Shown: positions 38,813-47,316, numbered from the stretch's first letter. The stretch is DNA of 64,000 nt from Chrysogorgia sp. JL179-B06 (GCA_035772405.1 JAYKKM010000026.1:62001-126000); one strand, 5' to 3'. Notes: generated by a model from the letters alone, not told the origin. Numbers and translations are program-made.

Positions 38813-39516
38813 TCACACAATATACAGTTCCAATAGCACCGCACCAATTTTAAGATCGTCGTTATTTGGTTTGACACGAAACGTCATACTCGAGTGAACA
38901 CCTTTTTTAATACTCACCTTGGATTCAATGTCTACATGACGTTGTACTGACCCCTTCAAAGACTGTTCGGTGGGTATTGGTAACGTTGTAATCACATCAC
39001 ATCGCTACGCTTCCCATCAATACCCACATTGCTCTCCGTTTCAACAACGTCACACGAAACTTCTATGTACTTCAGACCTCTATACATATCGACCTCATTT
39101 GGGCTAGTGTGCCATTCTAAGTCGTTCTGAATCACCTCATTTCTTGCGAAACCAAGTAGAGGCCCGAGGGTGTCTAACACAGCTGAGCTACTAACCTTAA
39201 CCCTGCATCTACTTGTGGGTGTCAGTTTCTCTATCTCAAGATTCACCTTATGTTTGTTAGACTCTAGTTTTAAGACTTTGACCAATGCGTCGAAGCTAAA
39301 GTACCCTTCACCCACTTTAATCTTTTTAAAAGAGCCAACCCTAGAGTCATCCAACGTAAAGACCTGAATGATGTCGTCATTTGTTGTGTTATGGTAGTCC
39401 CAAAACACAGTGGCTGTCTTGACCATAATGTATGGGTCATCATGCACGACCATCATCGCGTTGTCAAAGGACACCACTTTTTCTGCGCCTTCAATGAGCA
39501 CTGTCAACTTTCGCAT
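38813..39516 (-). pseudogene. mCP: Minor capsid protein / penton, disrupted by a 5-bp duplication (B)
   Basis: Matches copies A and C from MRKLTVLIEG to AVLLELYIV but carries a tandem GATGT duplication near 38995 in the GKRSDV region, which shifts the frame and gives an immediate stop. The rest of the frame (TLPIPTEQSLKGSV onward) is conserved. The ATG at 39516 lies 24 bp from the divergent 472-aa gene. It makes no complete penton. Confidence 0.75.
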
Positions 39517-39540
39517 TATGTATAACATACAGTATATTAT
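39517..39540. promoter_or_regulatory. 24-bp divergent promoter between virion genes (B)
   Basis: Same length and sequence as in copy A (core tataacatacagtata on the plus strand). It separates the penton and 472-aa gene ATGs. Confidence 0.65.
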
Positions 39541-40950
39541 ATGCAGAAAGCCCTTCATGACTACTATGGAAAGTACTACGAACGTGCGATGGCGAACACA
39601 TCGAAGGCTGCACACGACGCGAAGGCAGACCTCATCAAAAAGTACCCCCACGCTACTTTAAGCAAATTCGAGTTCGATCCAAATATTTCACAAGATGGTA
39701 AAATCCTAGGTGTTGACGTATACTTCAAAAACAACGACATCCTTAGCACAGACATAACCAGCACAACCTTCAAAAACGATAAAAACATGTGGAAGTGGCT
39801 ACACAATAGTAAGTTCCCAATAATATGGCAAGGTGGTGGAGCTATCCAACCACTACCAAAAGGTCATAAGAACCACTGGGGGTTTGGGATGGTTATCCAA
39901 CAGAAAATGTGTTGAATTATCCAGTGAATAACTTCAAAGTCTTTGTTAACCAAAATAGCTACTTCATGTCAAAGCTACCAACCTTACAAATCACTACGTC
40001 AAAGACCATGTCAAAGTGGGACGACAGCGAATCTTACTATCGCGTTGTGTTTGCGACGTATTGTGCGAGTTTCTGCTGTGGTCTCACTACAACATTTATC
40101 AGTGTCGCAAGAAGTTCACCCTGTGGTCACAAGTGTGATGAGATTTCATTTGTACTTCACCGTTAGAAGACTTCTCAGAAGAATGGAAGGTGGCGAGACC
40201 ATGAAATCAATAAGTAGAGAATTCAACGCTTTCGAATTGTATGGTAAGATTTCCAAGATCCCCAGAAAACACTACTACCAGAATAAAGTCCTGAGCGATG
40301 GTACAACAGGTGAGTCCAGAGTCTACACACTCAACGACGTTCAGAACGATTATAAACGATACGTCGCGCGATTGTCAGACGGCTTTACCAACATTGGGTT
40401 GCAATATCTAAACCAAAGCATAGAAGCCTTTGTGTACTCCACACTTGGTGCGCAAGCGAGAACGCGTGTATCAGTCGTTGGTGGTTCTGCAGGGAGTCTA
40501 GAAACCCAACAAGAGTTCCGGAAGTTGTTTGCTGACAGCGTTATCAACTATGACGTATCGACATGGATTCTCAACATGAATAAGTCGATTAGAGACACCA
40601 ACGTTGTCCAAAATCTTGCAGTGTCGCCAAGTACATGGTTAATGCCAAGTAACGTGGTGATACTCAAGAACAAAATCGCTGGGTACAACAACTTATTAAA
40701 GATTGCTACAGAGTCCATGAGATTTGGAGTGAACACTCGCTTGAATGCAACAACACCAACGACTGTGGCTAAAAAAGTCCACCAAGAGAATGTGGCGACT
40801 CACTTGGTAGTAGCACCACCTGTGAAGAAAACAGTGACCAATCAAATAGCGCAGACCACCACAAGTGAGTCAGACACGACAACGCTAGCGATAGTGTTAG
40901 GGTTCTCAGCAGTCTCTGGCTATCTAGTAAGCAAATACACCTTGAGATAG
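39541..40950 (+). pseudogene. Conserved Polinton virion protein, frameshifted (B)
   Basis: Homologous to the intact 472-aa genes in A and C. One base is lost near 39888 (after KGHKNHWG), and two bases are missing near 40080, close to the CASFCCG motif, so the product is interrupted twice. The remaining frame from about 40100 to 40950 is open and keeps YLNQSIEAFVYSTLGAQ, LAVSPSTWLMPSNVVI and the C-terminal membrane segment. The next gene begins 2 bp after its stop. Confidence 0.75.
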
Positions 40951-40952
40951 TA

Positions 40953-41903
40953 ATGAGTCTAAACTATGGGTATGAGTCTGACGACCCCCACGACAAAATA
41001 CTAAAGAGAACGAAAAGACATCTGGACGAAGATCCTAAATTAAGTGCGACTGGTGGAAGGATGTCTGGGTTAATAGACATGCAAGGCTCAGCGATAAAAA
41101 ACGTAGCAGACCCAGTCGATGACTCAGACGCCGCAAACAAAAGAGCTCTAGAGCAATTGCTATCAGGTTACCTCAAGAGTCAGTCCTATAACGTTGTGTT
41201 CAACTTCGACGTTAGCACACACGCCTTGAAAAACGTGGAATTTCACACCAATGGTTCAAACAAAGTGAAAGCCATTGGTGAAACAAGTAAATTAGTGCAA
41301 AACAACCCAACTTATGGTCCTATTATTGGCGTTAACGGTGCAGGTCATAGTTTTCTGTCCCCCGAGTTAACACCACTCCCACTTGAGTCAGGCCTTCATT
41401 TTAACTGTCCGAGTATGCAGTGGTGTGACCTTTCCATTTTTGTCGTAGTGCGGCTACCTATGAGAGCCACAGGGTCAAATTGGGAGACAATTATATCAAA
41501 CGACGACGGTCAGTGGGACAAGTTCATAGGGTACAAGACTGGCATGACTAATGGACTCGCGTATGGTGGCAGCAACCCAGCAATGGAGAGCATATGCACT
41601 ATTCCAAGTGGCGTTGACCTCACAAAAATGCATATGATATCAATACACTGGCAAATGGACAATTCACACGTCAGAGTCAATAACACCAAGTCAACCGACT
41701 CAGACTTCGTAGCGAATATGAAAAAGATAGGCACACCTTATGGAACAATTTTTGGAATACATCGACCAAGAATACCACTCGCACCTTATGCGTACCCATC
41801 GTTGATAGAATTCTACGGTGTGAAAATCGTGAGTGGTTACATGACAACCCGAGACATCGTAATCATGGGTGGAAAAATGATGAAGGAATATGGTATAAAG
41901 TGA
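40953..41903 (+). CDS. Fibre/spike-like virion protein (B)
   Basis: Intact, 316 aa, colinear with copy A. The stalk segment GRMSGLIDMQGSAIKNVADP is identical, followed by a divergent short linker (FNFDVSTHALKNVEFHTN). The beta-rich globular part is conserved in pattern, with scattered changes (DNSHVRVNNTKSTDSDF), as expected for a surface protein. Role inferred as vertex spike or receptor binding. Confidence 0.7.
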   Translation: MSLNYGYESDDPHDKILKRTKRHLDEDPKLSATGGRMSGLIDMQGSAIKNVADPVDDSDAANKRALEQLLSGYLKSQSYNVVFNFDVSTHALKNVEFHTNGSNKVKAIGETSKLVQNNPTYGPIIGVNGAGHSFLSPELTPLPLESGLHFNCPSMQWCDLSIFVVVRLPMRATGSNWETIISNDDGQWDKFIGYKTGMTNGLAYGGSNPAMESICTIPSGVDLTKMHMISIHWQMDNSHVRVNNTKSTDSDFVANMKKIGTPYGTIFGIHRPRIPLAPYAYPSLIEFYGVKIVSGYMTTRDIVIMGGKMMKEYGIK

Positions 41904-41947
41904 ATGTTCGACGCATTAAAGTGATCTTCCAAACCAGTGTTAAATAT

Positions 41948-42124
41948 ATGGGAGCATGTATTTCAAAAGAACGTGAAATATATAAGATAAATAAAACGAC
42001 TGACCACATGTTCAAAGCTGGTGGGTCATTTGGCCGCGGTGGCGTGACTCTCGAGCTCCACGCTGAGATTGGTATGAGGTCTAAAAAGACTTACGGCAAA
42101 CCTATTGTGTTACCTAAGATATAA
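41948..42124 (+). CDS. Small conserved protein MGACIS (B)
   Basis: 58 aa from MGACISKEREIYKINKTTD. The ATG at 41948 is preferred over the in-frame one at 41900, because A and C start there. B has an extra 45 bp between the fibre stop and this gene. N-myristoylation start (G2, S6) and Cys4 are kept, and the C-terminus is shortened to GKPIVLPKI. Its stop overlaps the next ATG (TAATG). Confidence 0.65.
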   Translation: MGACISKEREIYKINKTTDHMFKAGGSFGRGGVTLELHAEIGMRSKKTYGKPIVLPKI

Positions 42125-42279
42125 TGGGTTGGTCTCAGCTTCGAAGATTTAGAAAGCTGGTTCGTAACATTAGAAACTTTTTCAGACGACGTAGCAAACC
42201 GAAGACTAATAAAACACATCTGATGCGTTGGTACACAACAAACCAGATCTATAAAAAACCTAGCGCCCACATCGAGTAG
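42124..42279 (+). CDS. Small conserved basic protein MGW (B)
   Basis: 51 aa, MGWSQLRRFRKLVRNIRNFF, then an Arg-rich stretch and LMRWYTTNQIYKKPSAHIE. It overlaps the previous stop by one base (TAATG). Conservation in A and C, including RWY.TNQIYK, supports a real product despite the size. It may be membrane- or nucleic-acid-binding. Confidence 0.65.
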   Translation: MGWSQLRRFRKLVRNIRNFFRRRSKPKTNKTHLMRWYTTNQIYKKPSAHIE

Positions 42280-42282
42280 TTT

Positions 42283-42305
42283 TTTTTGTGGGAGACTATA
42301 TAGTG
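42283..42305 (+). promoter_or_regulatory. Promoter-like motif before BRO-N gene (B)
   Basis: A T run, then gtgggagactatatagtg directly before the ATG. Same layout as the motif before thymidine kinase and other early-type genes. Confidence 0.45.
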
Positions 42306-43073
42306 ATGACTTCCATGGCACTTCAACTATTTGATTTCGATGGTCACCAAATCACGACGGTTATGAATAACGGTGAAATATGGTTCAAAGCGAAAGAAGT
42401 CGCGAGCGCTCTAGGTTACGCTAGACCAAAGGACGCAGTGCACGACCACGTCGAACCTGACTGTAAAATGAAGATGGAGCAGGCCTCGTTTATCAACGAA
42501 CTTGGGGTCTACTCGTTGGTGTTCTCGAGTAAAATGGAACGTGCGAGACACTTCGGAAGGTGGGTGCACTCAGAAGTCTTGCCAAGTGCTAGAAAGACTG
42601 TAGCTGACGTTGGTCTCAAACACAACCAGTTTAAAATGATCACCGAGTTCGATCTTCACACGAAAGTTGTTGGTTTTCTTAGGAAATACTATCCGGAAGC
42701 TATTTTGATAGCTGCTTGTGGTGAAAATCAAGACACTTCAAGTAAAAGAATAAATTCGTGGAAAAAAGGTTACCAACGTGGAACACCTGATTTGATTATT
42801 GCCAATGCAAACCGACAACACACCGGGCTTGTGATTGAGTTCAAGAACCCAGGTGGCACAGGTAAGACATCCAAAGAGCAAGACTCTCTGCTACTCAGAT
42901 ACAAATCCGCTGGTTATCTAACGTTGTTGTGCGACTCGTACGACGACGCTATTACCACGATAATAAAATATTTCTTTGACATTGGGTTTCAATGTTCCCA
43001 GTGTACTCGTAAATTTAAAAATAAAGCAGCGTTAAGTAACCACGAGAGACATCACTGTGTGGTGCGCGACTAA
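42306..43073 (+). CDS. BRO-N / PD-(D/E)XK nuclease / C2H2 finger protein (B)
   Basis: 255 aa from MTSMALQLFDFDG. The BRO-N part is IWFKAKEVASALGYARPKDAV with NELGVYSLVFSSKM. The nuclease part has RGTPDLII and VIEFKNPGGTGK (D...ExK). The finger is C-x2-C...H...H/C at the end. It is shorter than copy A in the BRO-N region (lacks about 12 residues after DCKM). It converges on the thymidine kinase gene. Probably an early DNA-associated protein. Confidence 0.75.
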   Translation: MTSMALQLFDFDGHQITTVMNNGEIWFKAKEVASALGYARPKDAVHDHVEPDCKMKMEQASFINELGVYSLVFSSKMERARHFGRWVHSEVLPSARKTVADVGLKHNQFKMITEFDLHTKVVGFLRKYYPEAILIAACGENQDTSSKRINSWKKGYQRGTPDLIIANANRQHTGLVIEFKNPGGTGKTSKEQDSLLLRYKSAGYLTLLCDSYDDAITTIIKYFFDIGFQCSQCTRKFKNKAALSNHERHHCVVRD

Positions 43074-43211
43074 TTTTATGTGTGTGACATTACTGGCTTC
43101 AATACCTCTAGTGTCTATGCGTGTGAAAATGTTGTCTCTATGACATTGGACGCTCCATGTGTCCAATGTCTTAATTTAAAAAAGTGGAGCGTATCGAGAG
43201 CGTCCCTAATT
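43074..43211. terminator. Hairpins between convergent BRO-N and TK genes (B)
   Basis: The gap between the two stops contains acattggac...gtccaatgt and a second pair of complementary words (gacgctcc / ggagcgt). A similar hairpin occupies the same gap in C (54673-54772). Possible bidirectional transcript end. Confidence 0.4.
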
Positions 43212-43778
43212 TTATGTTGAAGGATGATGACGTCTACACACCGCTTTGTATTGCTCAGCACCACCAACAAACGATGGTCCTGGATTGTATCTCCAATTGA
43301 ATGGCGCTTCAACAGTTGTTCCGTCGGTGTCACGACAAACAGCGCAATACGCTTTTAGAAATGTGATGTCGTCTGCCATTGGAAAGAGTGTGTCGAGCTC
43401 ACCAAGTCTTTTTAAGTGCTCTGTTGTTATGAGACCACAAATAATGACGTGAATGCCAGCTTTGACATACTTGCGAATAACTGACAGATCAGAGTACCAA
43501 TGGCCTTCATCAATGCCGATGACGTCAACGTCAGTCAGCTCGTCGCAACTTGGAAGGTTGGTGATTAGTTTCGTAGGTAAACTGTCTGATCCGACAACAA
43601 TGGTCTGACGATGTGTGGAGAACGTGTGGTCAGTTCGCCTAGTGTCGCCTGCATTGTTCATGTAAAGGACTTTGAGCCCTGATTTACTTAACGTGACTAA
43701 CCTACGGAGAGTCTCTGTCGTTTTTCCTGCGAACATGGGACCAATCACGATTTCCAGTTTACCAACTTTCTCTGTCAT
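43212..43778 (-). CDS. TK: Thymidine kinase, type II (B)
   Basis: 188 aa, with P-loop GPMFAGKTT at 13-21, a Walker-B-like IDEGHWYSD at about 89-97, VIICGL at 111-116 and a zinc-binding set C145, C148, C181 and H184. The last is an unusual Cys-Arg-Arg-His ending in place of the usual Cys. The length is that of cellular and poxvirus TK1-type enzymes. It phosphorylates thymidine to TMP, raising the dTTP pool for genome replication in non-dividing cells. A T-run/TGGAGGTATAGTA motif precedes the ATG. It is also present and intact in C, and A lacks the locus. Confidence 0.9.
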   Translation of the reverse strand: MTEKVGKLEIVIGPMFAGKTTETLRRLVTLSKSGLKVLYMNNAGDTRRTDHTFSTHRQTIVVGSDSLPTKLITNLPSCDELTDVDVIGIDEGHWYSDLSVIRKYVKAGIHVIICGLITTEHLKRLGELDTLFPMADDITFLKAYCAVCRDTDGTTVEAPFNWRYNPGPSFVGGAEQYKAVCRRHHPST

Positions 43779-43812
43779 GGTTACTATACCTCCAGAGAAA
43801 TATTTTTTTTAT
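43779..43812 (-). promoter_or_regulatory. Promoter-like motif before TK (B)
   Basis: On the minus strand, an A/T run is followed by tttctctggaggtatagtaac and the ATG. The same motif occurs before the adjacent gene at 44497 and before TK in copy C. Confidence 0.5.
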
Positions 43813-43852
43813 TGTGGTAACCATTGTTCAGTCTCAACTACCCGCTGAAGCT

Positions 43853-44497
43853 CTAAGTTTTCAAGATGAGACCTTGAGCTCTCATGTCTTGAGCGATACA
43901 TTGGGCTATATTGGTGGTCACACCACACGGGTGGCACTCATATATCTTGTGGTTACACGCAATACGTTGGTGGGTAGACAAGAGCATGTGCTCCATAATG
44001 TCATCCCCACTCAGTATCTCATTACACCCCACCTTACAAACGTTGACGTCGTGGTTCGCGGCAAGCTCTAGCCATACTTTGAGTTTGGTTGCACTCGGTC
44101 TCCATAGAAGGCTTGCTAAGAACACTTCGAGGTAGTCACCGAGTAGTGTGGCGGTGGACTCGCAAGGGTTGCTCAAGTAGTCGCTACTTGCTAGCACAAG
44201 ACGCTTGAACGATAAGTAACACCACACAGGGATCATTTTGACTAGTGCGTTAACCAACCTGTTGGCTTTAACTTCGTCAAGTCCGACCCAAGACTTATGA
44301 ATAAGCTTTGTGAAGAGAATCTGAATACTAAACTGTCTTGACACCTCTTCGTTTTTGCAACCGAGGTCGCACAACGCGAAGACTGGCAAGTACTGCCACA
44401 AGACGCTAGGTCCAGAGGTGTCTTGTGGGACAGACACATGGACAAATCCACTTCTTCGCAAGTCGGTGAGCTCCGCTTCTCTTTCGGCACGAGTCAT
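43853..44497 (-). CDS. Unknown Cys-rich protein next to TK (B)
   Basis: From the ATG at 44497 (MTRAEREAELTDLRRSG) this is a 214-aa protein. Conserved parts shared with copy C are VSVPQDTSGPSVL, IPVWCYL.FKRLVLAS, DPCESTATLLG.YLEVFL and NVCKVGC...HPCGVTT. It ends earlier in another frame than in C because of a two-base difference near 43920. It looks helical with several Cys residues. It belongs to the early block with TK, since both have the same upstream motif. No family is recognised. Confidence 0.6.
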   Translation of the reverse strand: MTRAEREAELTDLRRSGFVHVSVPQDTSGPSVLWQYLPVFALCDLGCKNEEVSRQFSIQILFTKLIHKSWVGLDEVKANRLVNALVKMIPVWCYLSFKRLVLASSDYLSNPCESTATLLGDYLEVFLASLLWRPSATKLKVWLELAANHDVNVCKVGCNEILSGDDIMEHMLLSTHQRIACNHKIYECHPCGVTTNIAQCIAQDMRAQGLILKT

Positions 44498-44530
44498 TAT
44501 ACTATACCTCCAGAGAAAACGCTCCCTTTT
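44498..44530 (-). promoter_or_regulatory. Promoter-like motif before gene 43853-44497 (B)
   Basis: Minus strand: A run, gggagcg, then ttttctctggaggtatagta just before the ATG. Confidence 0.5.
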
Positions 44531-44547
44531 TTTTTTAGTGCGTTTGG

Positions 44548-44622
44548 TTTGGGACTGTGAGGTTAACTGTGAGACACCTGTGAGGTCAACTGTGAGTAAG
44601 ATAACACGTGATAGTGTATTAG
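44548..44622. promoter_or_regulatory. Short direct repeats in divergent promoter (B)
   Basis: Two copies of the unit ctgtgaggt(c/t)aactgtgag are followed by aacacgtgatag, which contains an E-box. The region lies between the divergent genes at 44497 and 44623. Copy C has the same units at 53275-53333. Confidence 0.5.
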
Positions 44623-44967
44623 ATGACTGAAGACTCACAGACGGCCGTTGACGCTAAGATCACAGCTGATGTGAAAAGTGTTAAGGTGAAGGACCCAAAG
44701 CGCGTCGCTGCTGGTAAAAAGTTGGCTGAGATATCGAAAGCTGCGAAAGAAAAGAAAATGCGTGAAATGATAGTCAACGAAGAACAGGGTAGTGAGTGGA
44801 GCTATGGCTATATTGTCGGAACACTTGGTGTAATCATTGCTGGTGCTTCGCTATGGTATACAATTAGCAGTGAAAAAGAAACACGATTAGAGCCTGTGAG
44901 TACTGTAGTTAGCGCGTCAGAAAGTCATAGAACTCGTCGTCCAACACTCGACACATTTGACTCTTAA
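44623..44967 (+). CDS. Small basic membrane protein (B, 114 aa)
   Basis: The N-terminal half is Lys-rich (KDPKRVAAGKKLAEISKAAK, a pattern I have seen in short Polinton proteins). It is followed by one membrane segment (YGYIVGTLGVIIAGASLWYTIS) and a polar tail ending TLDTFDS. Copy C has the same start and end with changes in between. It is first in a run of four plus-strand genes that leads to POLB. Function unknown; perhaps a virion membrane or packaging cofactor. Confidence 0.6.
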   Translation: MTEDSQTAVDAKITADVKSVKVKDPKRVAAGKKLAEISKAAKEKKMREMIVNEEQGSEWSYGYIVGTLGVIIAGASLWYTISSEKETRLEPVSTVVSASESHRTRRPTLDTFDS

Positions 44968-44996
44968 ACAAAACACACGACAATGTATACAGGTAT

Positions 44997-45233
44997 ATGG
45001 CCACGATCGATCGAAAAGAACTCATGAACGAATTGTATGATGCGCTTCTTGTTACGACTGGTGCTGTGGTAGTGAGTATGATTTCGAAAAAGGCTTTGGG
45101 GGAACCATTGGGAACACCAGAGACAGTGAAAGGCACAGTGAAACTTGCTGCAGCTGTTGGTGCAGGAACGCTGTTAGTAAAATGGGTGCAATCAAAAAAG
45201 TGGATACCGACAGATCCATTCAAATCAACGTAA
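44997..45233 (+). CDS. Small hydrophobic protein (B, 78 aa)
   Basis: 78 aa, MATIDRKELMNELYDALLVT, with two hydrophobic segments (TTGAVVVSMISKK and AAAVGAGTLLVKWV) and a short WIPTDPFKST tail. It is conserved in C at the same place. The gaps to neighbours are 29 and 4 bp, so it is part of one transcription unit. It is probably membrane-embedded; no family name. Confidence 0.6.
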   Translation: MATIDRKELMNELYDALLVTTGAVVVSMISKKALGEPLGTPETVKGTVKLAAAVGAGTLLVKWVQSKKWIPTDPFKST

Positions 45234-45237
45234 GTTA

Positions 45238-45627
45238 ATGGTGAGTGTTGTGGCTGGAGGGATATTTAATGCAGTGGCTTTTGCAGGCGCTGGCTTTATG
45301 TTTTCAAAGTTTAATCACTCAGGTTACGAAGCTGAGATGAAAAGACACAACCATGCGTTGGAACAGCTGGCCAGTGCGAAAGAAGTGTGGTACGAAAATG
45401 AAATCGCTAAAAAAGATCAGATTCAACGTTTGCGACAACAGCTCTCAGACGCTAATGCTGACATCAATGACACAAACCACGCGTTGGAAGAACTTAGAAG
45501 CGTAATGACCATTCACTACAGCGGTCGAGTGTTCACTGAGAGTCCGAAGATTGCGGATTACTATCAACCGAAGCGCGGAAACGAAGGAATACCAATTGTT
45601 GTTTGTTGGTGCGTTAGGTTTGGGTAG
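45238..45627 (+). pseudogene. Membrane/coiled-coil protein with altered C-terminus (B)
   Basis: The start MVSVVAGGIFNAVAFAGAGF is a membrane segment. A coiled-coil follows (RHNHALEQLASAKEVW, DQIQRLRQQLSDANADIND) and a conserved KIADYYQP motif. At that point B has lost one base relative to C, giving a short wrong tail instead of the second membrane segment seen in C (FVGALGLGSGVAAWVL). So the B form is probably non-functional. It is related to a widespread Polinton ORF (pattern memory). Confidence 0.6.
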
Positions 45628-45649
45628 TGGAATAGTAGTGTAGGTATTG

Positions 45650-45682
45650 GTTCGATAAAAAAATGTTGGAGTAGTATAAGTG
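45650..45682 (+). promoter_or_regulatory. Promoter-like motif before zinc-ribbon gene (B)
   Basis: An A run is followed by tgttggagtagtataagtg and then the ATG at 45683. It is a variant of the TGGAGG/TATAGTA motif found before TK. Copy C has the identical arrangement. Confidence 0.4.
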
Positions 45683-46270
45683 ATGGACAAACTTATGAGG
45701 CAGATGAGTTATGGTTTGACAATTGATGAGATCGTGAATGAAACGCAAATTGAGTGTGGAGACACCTTCAGGCTTTACTACTGCTTGGATTGTGACGTTG
45801 TGAAAAACATGACTGGCTGTGGTGGGTACGCGTGTCCAAAGTGTGGTGACATCGAATGGGGTTACACTCAGAGTTATAGTGACATGAGACTCACACGACT
45901 AAAAAGCGTTCACAAGCGGTCTTGGTGGATGGGGAGGAGACTACGGAACGTTGTGAAGGGTGAGCACCTCGAGTTGATAAAAGAGGACTTCTTGAAAGTT
46001 GTTAATGTGTTGTACTCATGTGGGTTGATAAAGGGTAGAAACGTCAGCAGATACGGATACTACATTATTAGGTTGTGTCATAGAAGACAACTCGAGACAC
46101 TCGAAAGGGTGTCAGACCTTAAAGACGGAAAGGTGAAAGAGAAGTTTGACGACAATCTGTTTGGGGTGGTGTACCCAAAGTTGGGATGGTGTGAAAGTAA
46201 CGATCGTTATTACAACGAGTGGCTTAGGAAAAGAAGCCATGGGCGACGTCACAGAAAACTCACTCGCTAG
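45683..46270 (+). CDS. Zinc-ribbon protein, possible VLTF3-like factor (B)
   Basis: 195 aa from MDKLMRQMSYG. It carries two Cys pairs (YYCLDC and YACPKCGD), the layout of a zinc ribbon. After it comes a basic region (RLKSVHKRSWWMGRRLRNV) and helices (KEDFLKVVNVLYSCGLIKG). Poxvirus VLTF3-like late transcription factors in Polintons have a similar ribbon-plus-basic organisation, but I do not see the full VLTF3 signature, so this is tentative. The C-terminus is longer than in copy C and overlaps the POLB start. Confidence 0.5.
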   Translation: MDKLMRQMSYGLTIDEIVNETQIECGDTFRLYYCLDCDVVKNMTGCGGYACPKCGDIEWGYTQSYSDMRLTRLKSVHKRSWWMGRRLRNVVKGEHLELIKEDFLKVVNVLYSCGLIKGRNVSRYGYYIIRLCHRRQLETLERVSDLKDGKVKEKFDDNLFGVVYPKLGWCESNDRYYNEWLRKRSHGRRHRKLTR

Positions 46271-46676
46271 AGCTGGTGCAGCCGTTGTAAATCCGCTAAC
46301 AGGTAGAGCAGTCAACGTTCATGGGCGAGTCTACAATCAACTTGTTAGAGACGGTGTTTTTAGTGACACGACAAATGTGACTATTGTTAATCCACTGACA
46401 AACAGGCGAGTTAACGTTGGTAGTCGGACGCATAACCGTCTTGTTAGAAATCAGGAAGCACAACCCACAGTTGAAGACCATAGCCCACGGCTGTTGGATC
46501 GAGCGTTGAGAGGGTTCACAAGGTCTTATGGAGTCGAGGTGGTTAACGCTAGAGACATCAACCAGGTAAACGCAACTAGAAGCGCTGTCATTAACCTTTT
46601 GATCAGGCGCGAGTTGGGTGAGACTAACGGAATGAAAGTGGTAGAGACAGTAAAGATCACTTTCGAGAAAGATTTA
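46239..46676 (+). pseudogene. POLB: N-terminal fragment of DNA polymerase B, cut by Polinton C (B)
   Basis: It begins MGDVTENSLARAGAAVV with the two NPLTGR/NPLTNR adaptor-like repeats seen in copy C and runs to TVKITFEKDL. At 46677 the frame meets agtagtatag, the Polinton terminus. The equivalent codons continue without a break in copy C. The bases just before the junction are gattta, which could be one copy of a 6-bp target duplication. Confidence 0.8.
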
Positions 46677-46849
46677 AGTAGTATAGTAAGTGGGGGTTCG
46701 GGCTCAATCGATGTCAGTCATAAATATAAATGCCAAAACATCACCAAATTTGTGTCGAATCGCGATTCGACAAAATTTGGTGTCATTTCAGCACATCCAC
46801 ATTTACGGGTAACATCGAATAAGCCCGAACCCCCACTTACTATACTACT
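46677..46849. repeat. Terminal palindrome of Polinton C
   Basis: 173 bp. The left arm begins agtagtatagtaagtggggg and the right arm ends with its inverse. The inner flank atggcggtcgttaatt equals that in B. Confidence 0.75.
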
Positions 46850-46985
46850 ATGGCGGTCGTTAATTCAACTGAACACCCCTCACGTTTTCCACTCAATTGA
46901 TGTCAAACACACGCGAGACTAACGAAACAACACCAATTTTATACCAAATCGCGATTTTCGCTAAATTTGGTGTTATTTCAGTCAT

Positions 46986-47145
46986 ATTTTAAAAATAGAA
47001 TGTGTCGCTTCGTCATTTTCGCATTTTTTTAAAAAAAATAGAAAGTGTTGTTTCAACATTTTCACATATTTAAAAATAGAAAGTGTCGTTTCAACATTTT
47101 CACATATTTAAAAATAGAAAGTGTCGTTTCGTCATTTTCGCGTTT
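46986..47145. repeat. Tandem 38-bp type repeats (C)
   Basis: Four units with aaaaatagaaagtgtcgttt and cattttcacatattt, variable in length, matching the array in A in inverted orientation. Confidence 0.7.
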
Positions 47146-47198
47146 GTGTCTGACAAACTATGACTGACGCGCTCTACCATTGTTTCAATTCACGCGCG

Positions 47199-47230
47199 AA
47201 AAAAACCCCACTAGATTATGATTCTAGTGG
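47199..47230 (-). terminator. Hairpin plus T-run signal (C)
   Basis: On the minus strand, ccactagaatcataatctagtgg is followed by g's and a T run. It is equivalent to the signals in A and B. A second related stem (cattagattgtgagtctag) lies at 47260-47282. Confidence 0.45.
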
Positions 47231-47316
47231 TGATGTTAAGTAAATTTCAGTGAGAAAGCCATTAGATTGTGAGTCTAGTGGTCTACCTGCTATACGAATA
47301 AAGGTCACCTGTCGAT

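Larger units (their letters stand above)
32946..46676 (-). mobile_element. Polinton B, interrupted at POLB
   Basis: It starts with the terminal palindrome at 32946. It carries, from left, the small membrane protein, ATPase, capsid, coiled-coil, integrase and penton on the minus strand. On the plus strand are the 472-aa protein, fibre, MGACIS, MGW and BRO-N. The thymidine kinase block and polymerase start follow. At 46677 the POLB frame meets a new Polinton terminus, so the remainder is expected beyond the nested copy C. Lesions are visible in capsid, penton, coiled-coil, 472-aa and one membrane-protein gene. Confidence 0.85.

Noticed and set aside
38571..38897. Plus-strand frames across the integrase/penton junction
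   Set aside because: Antisense shadows that recur in the same place in C.
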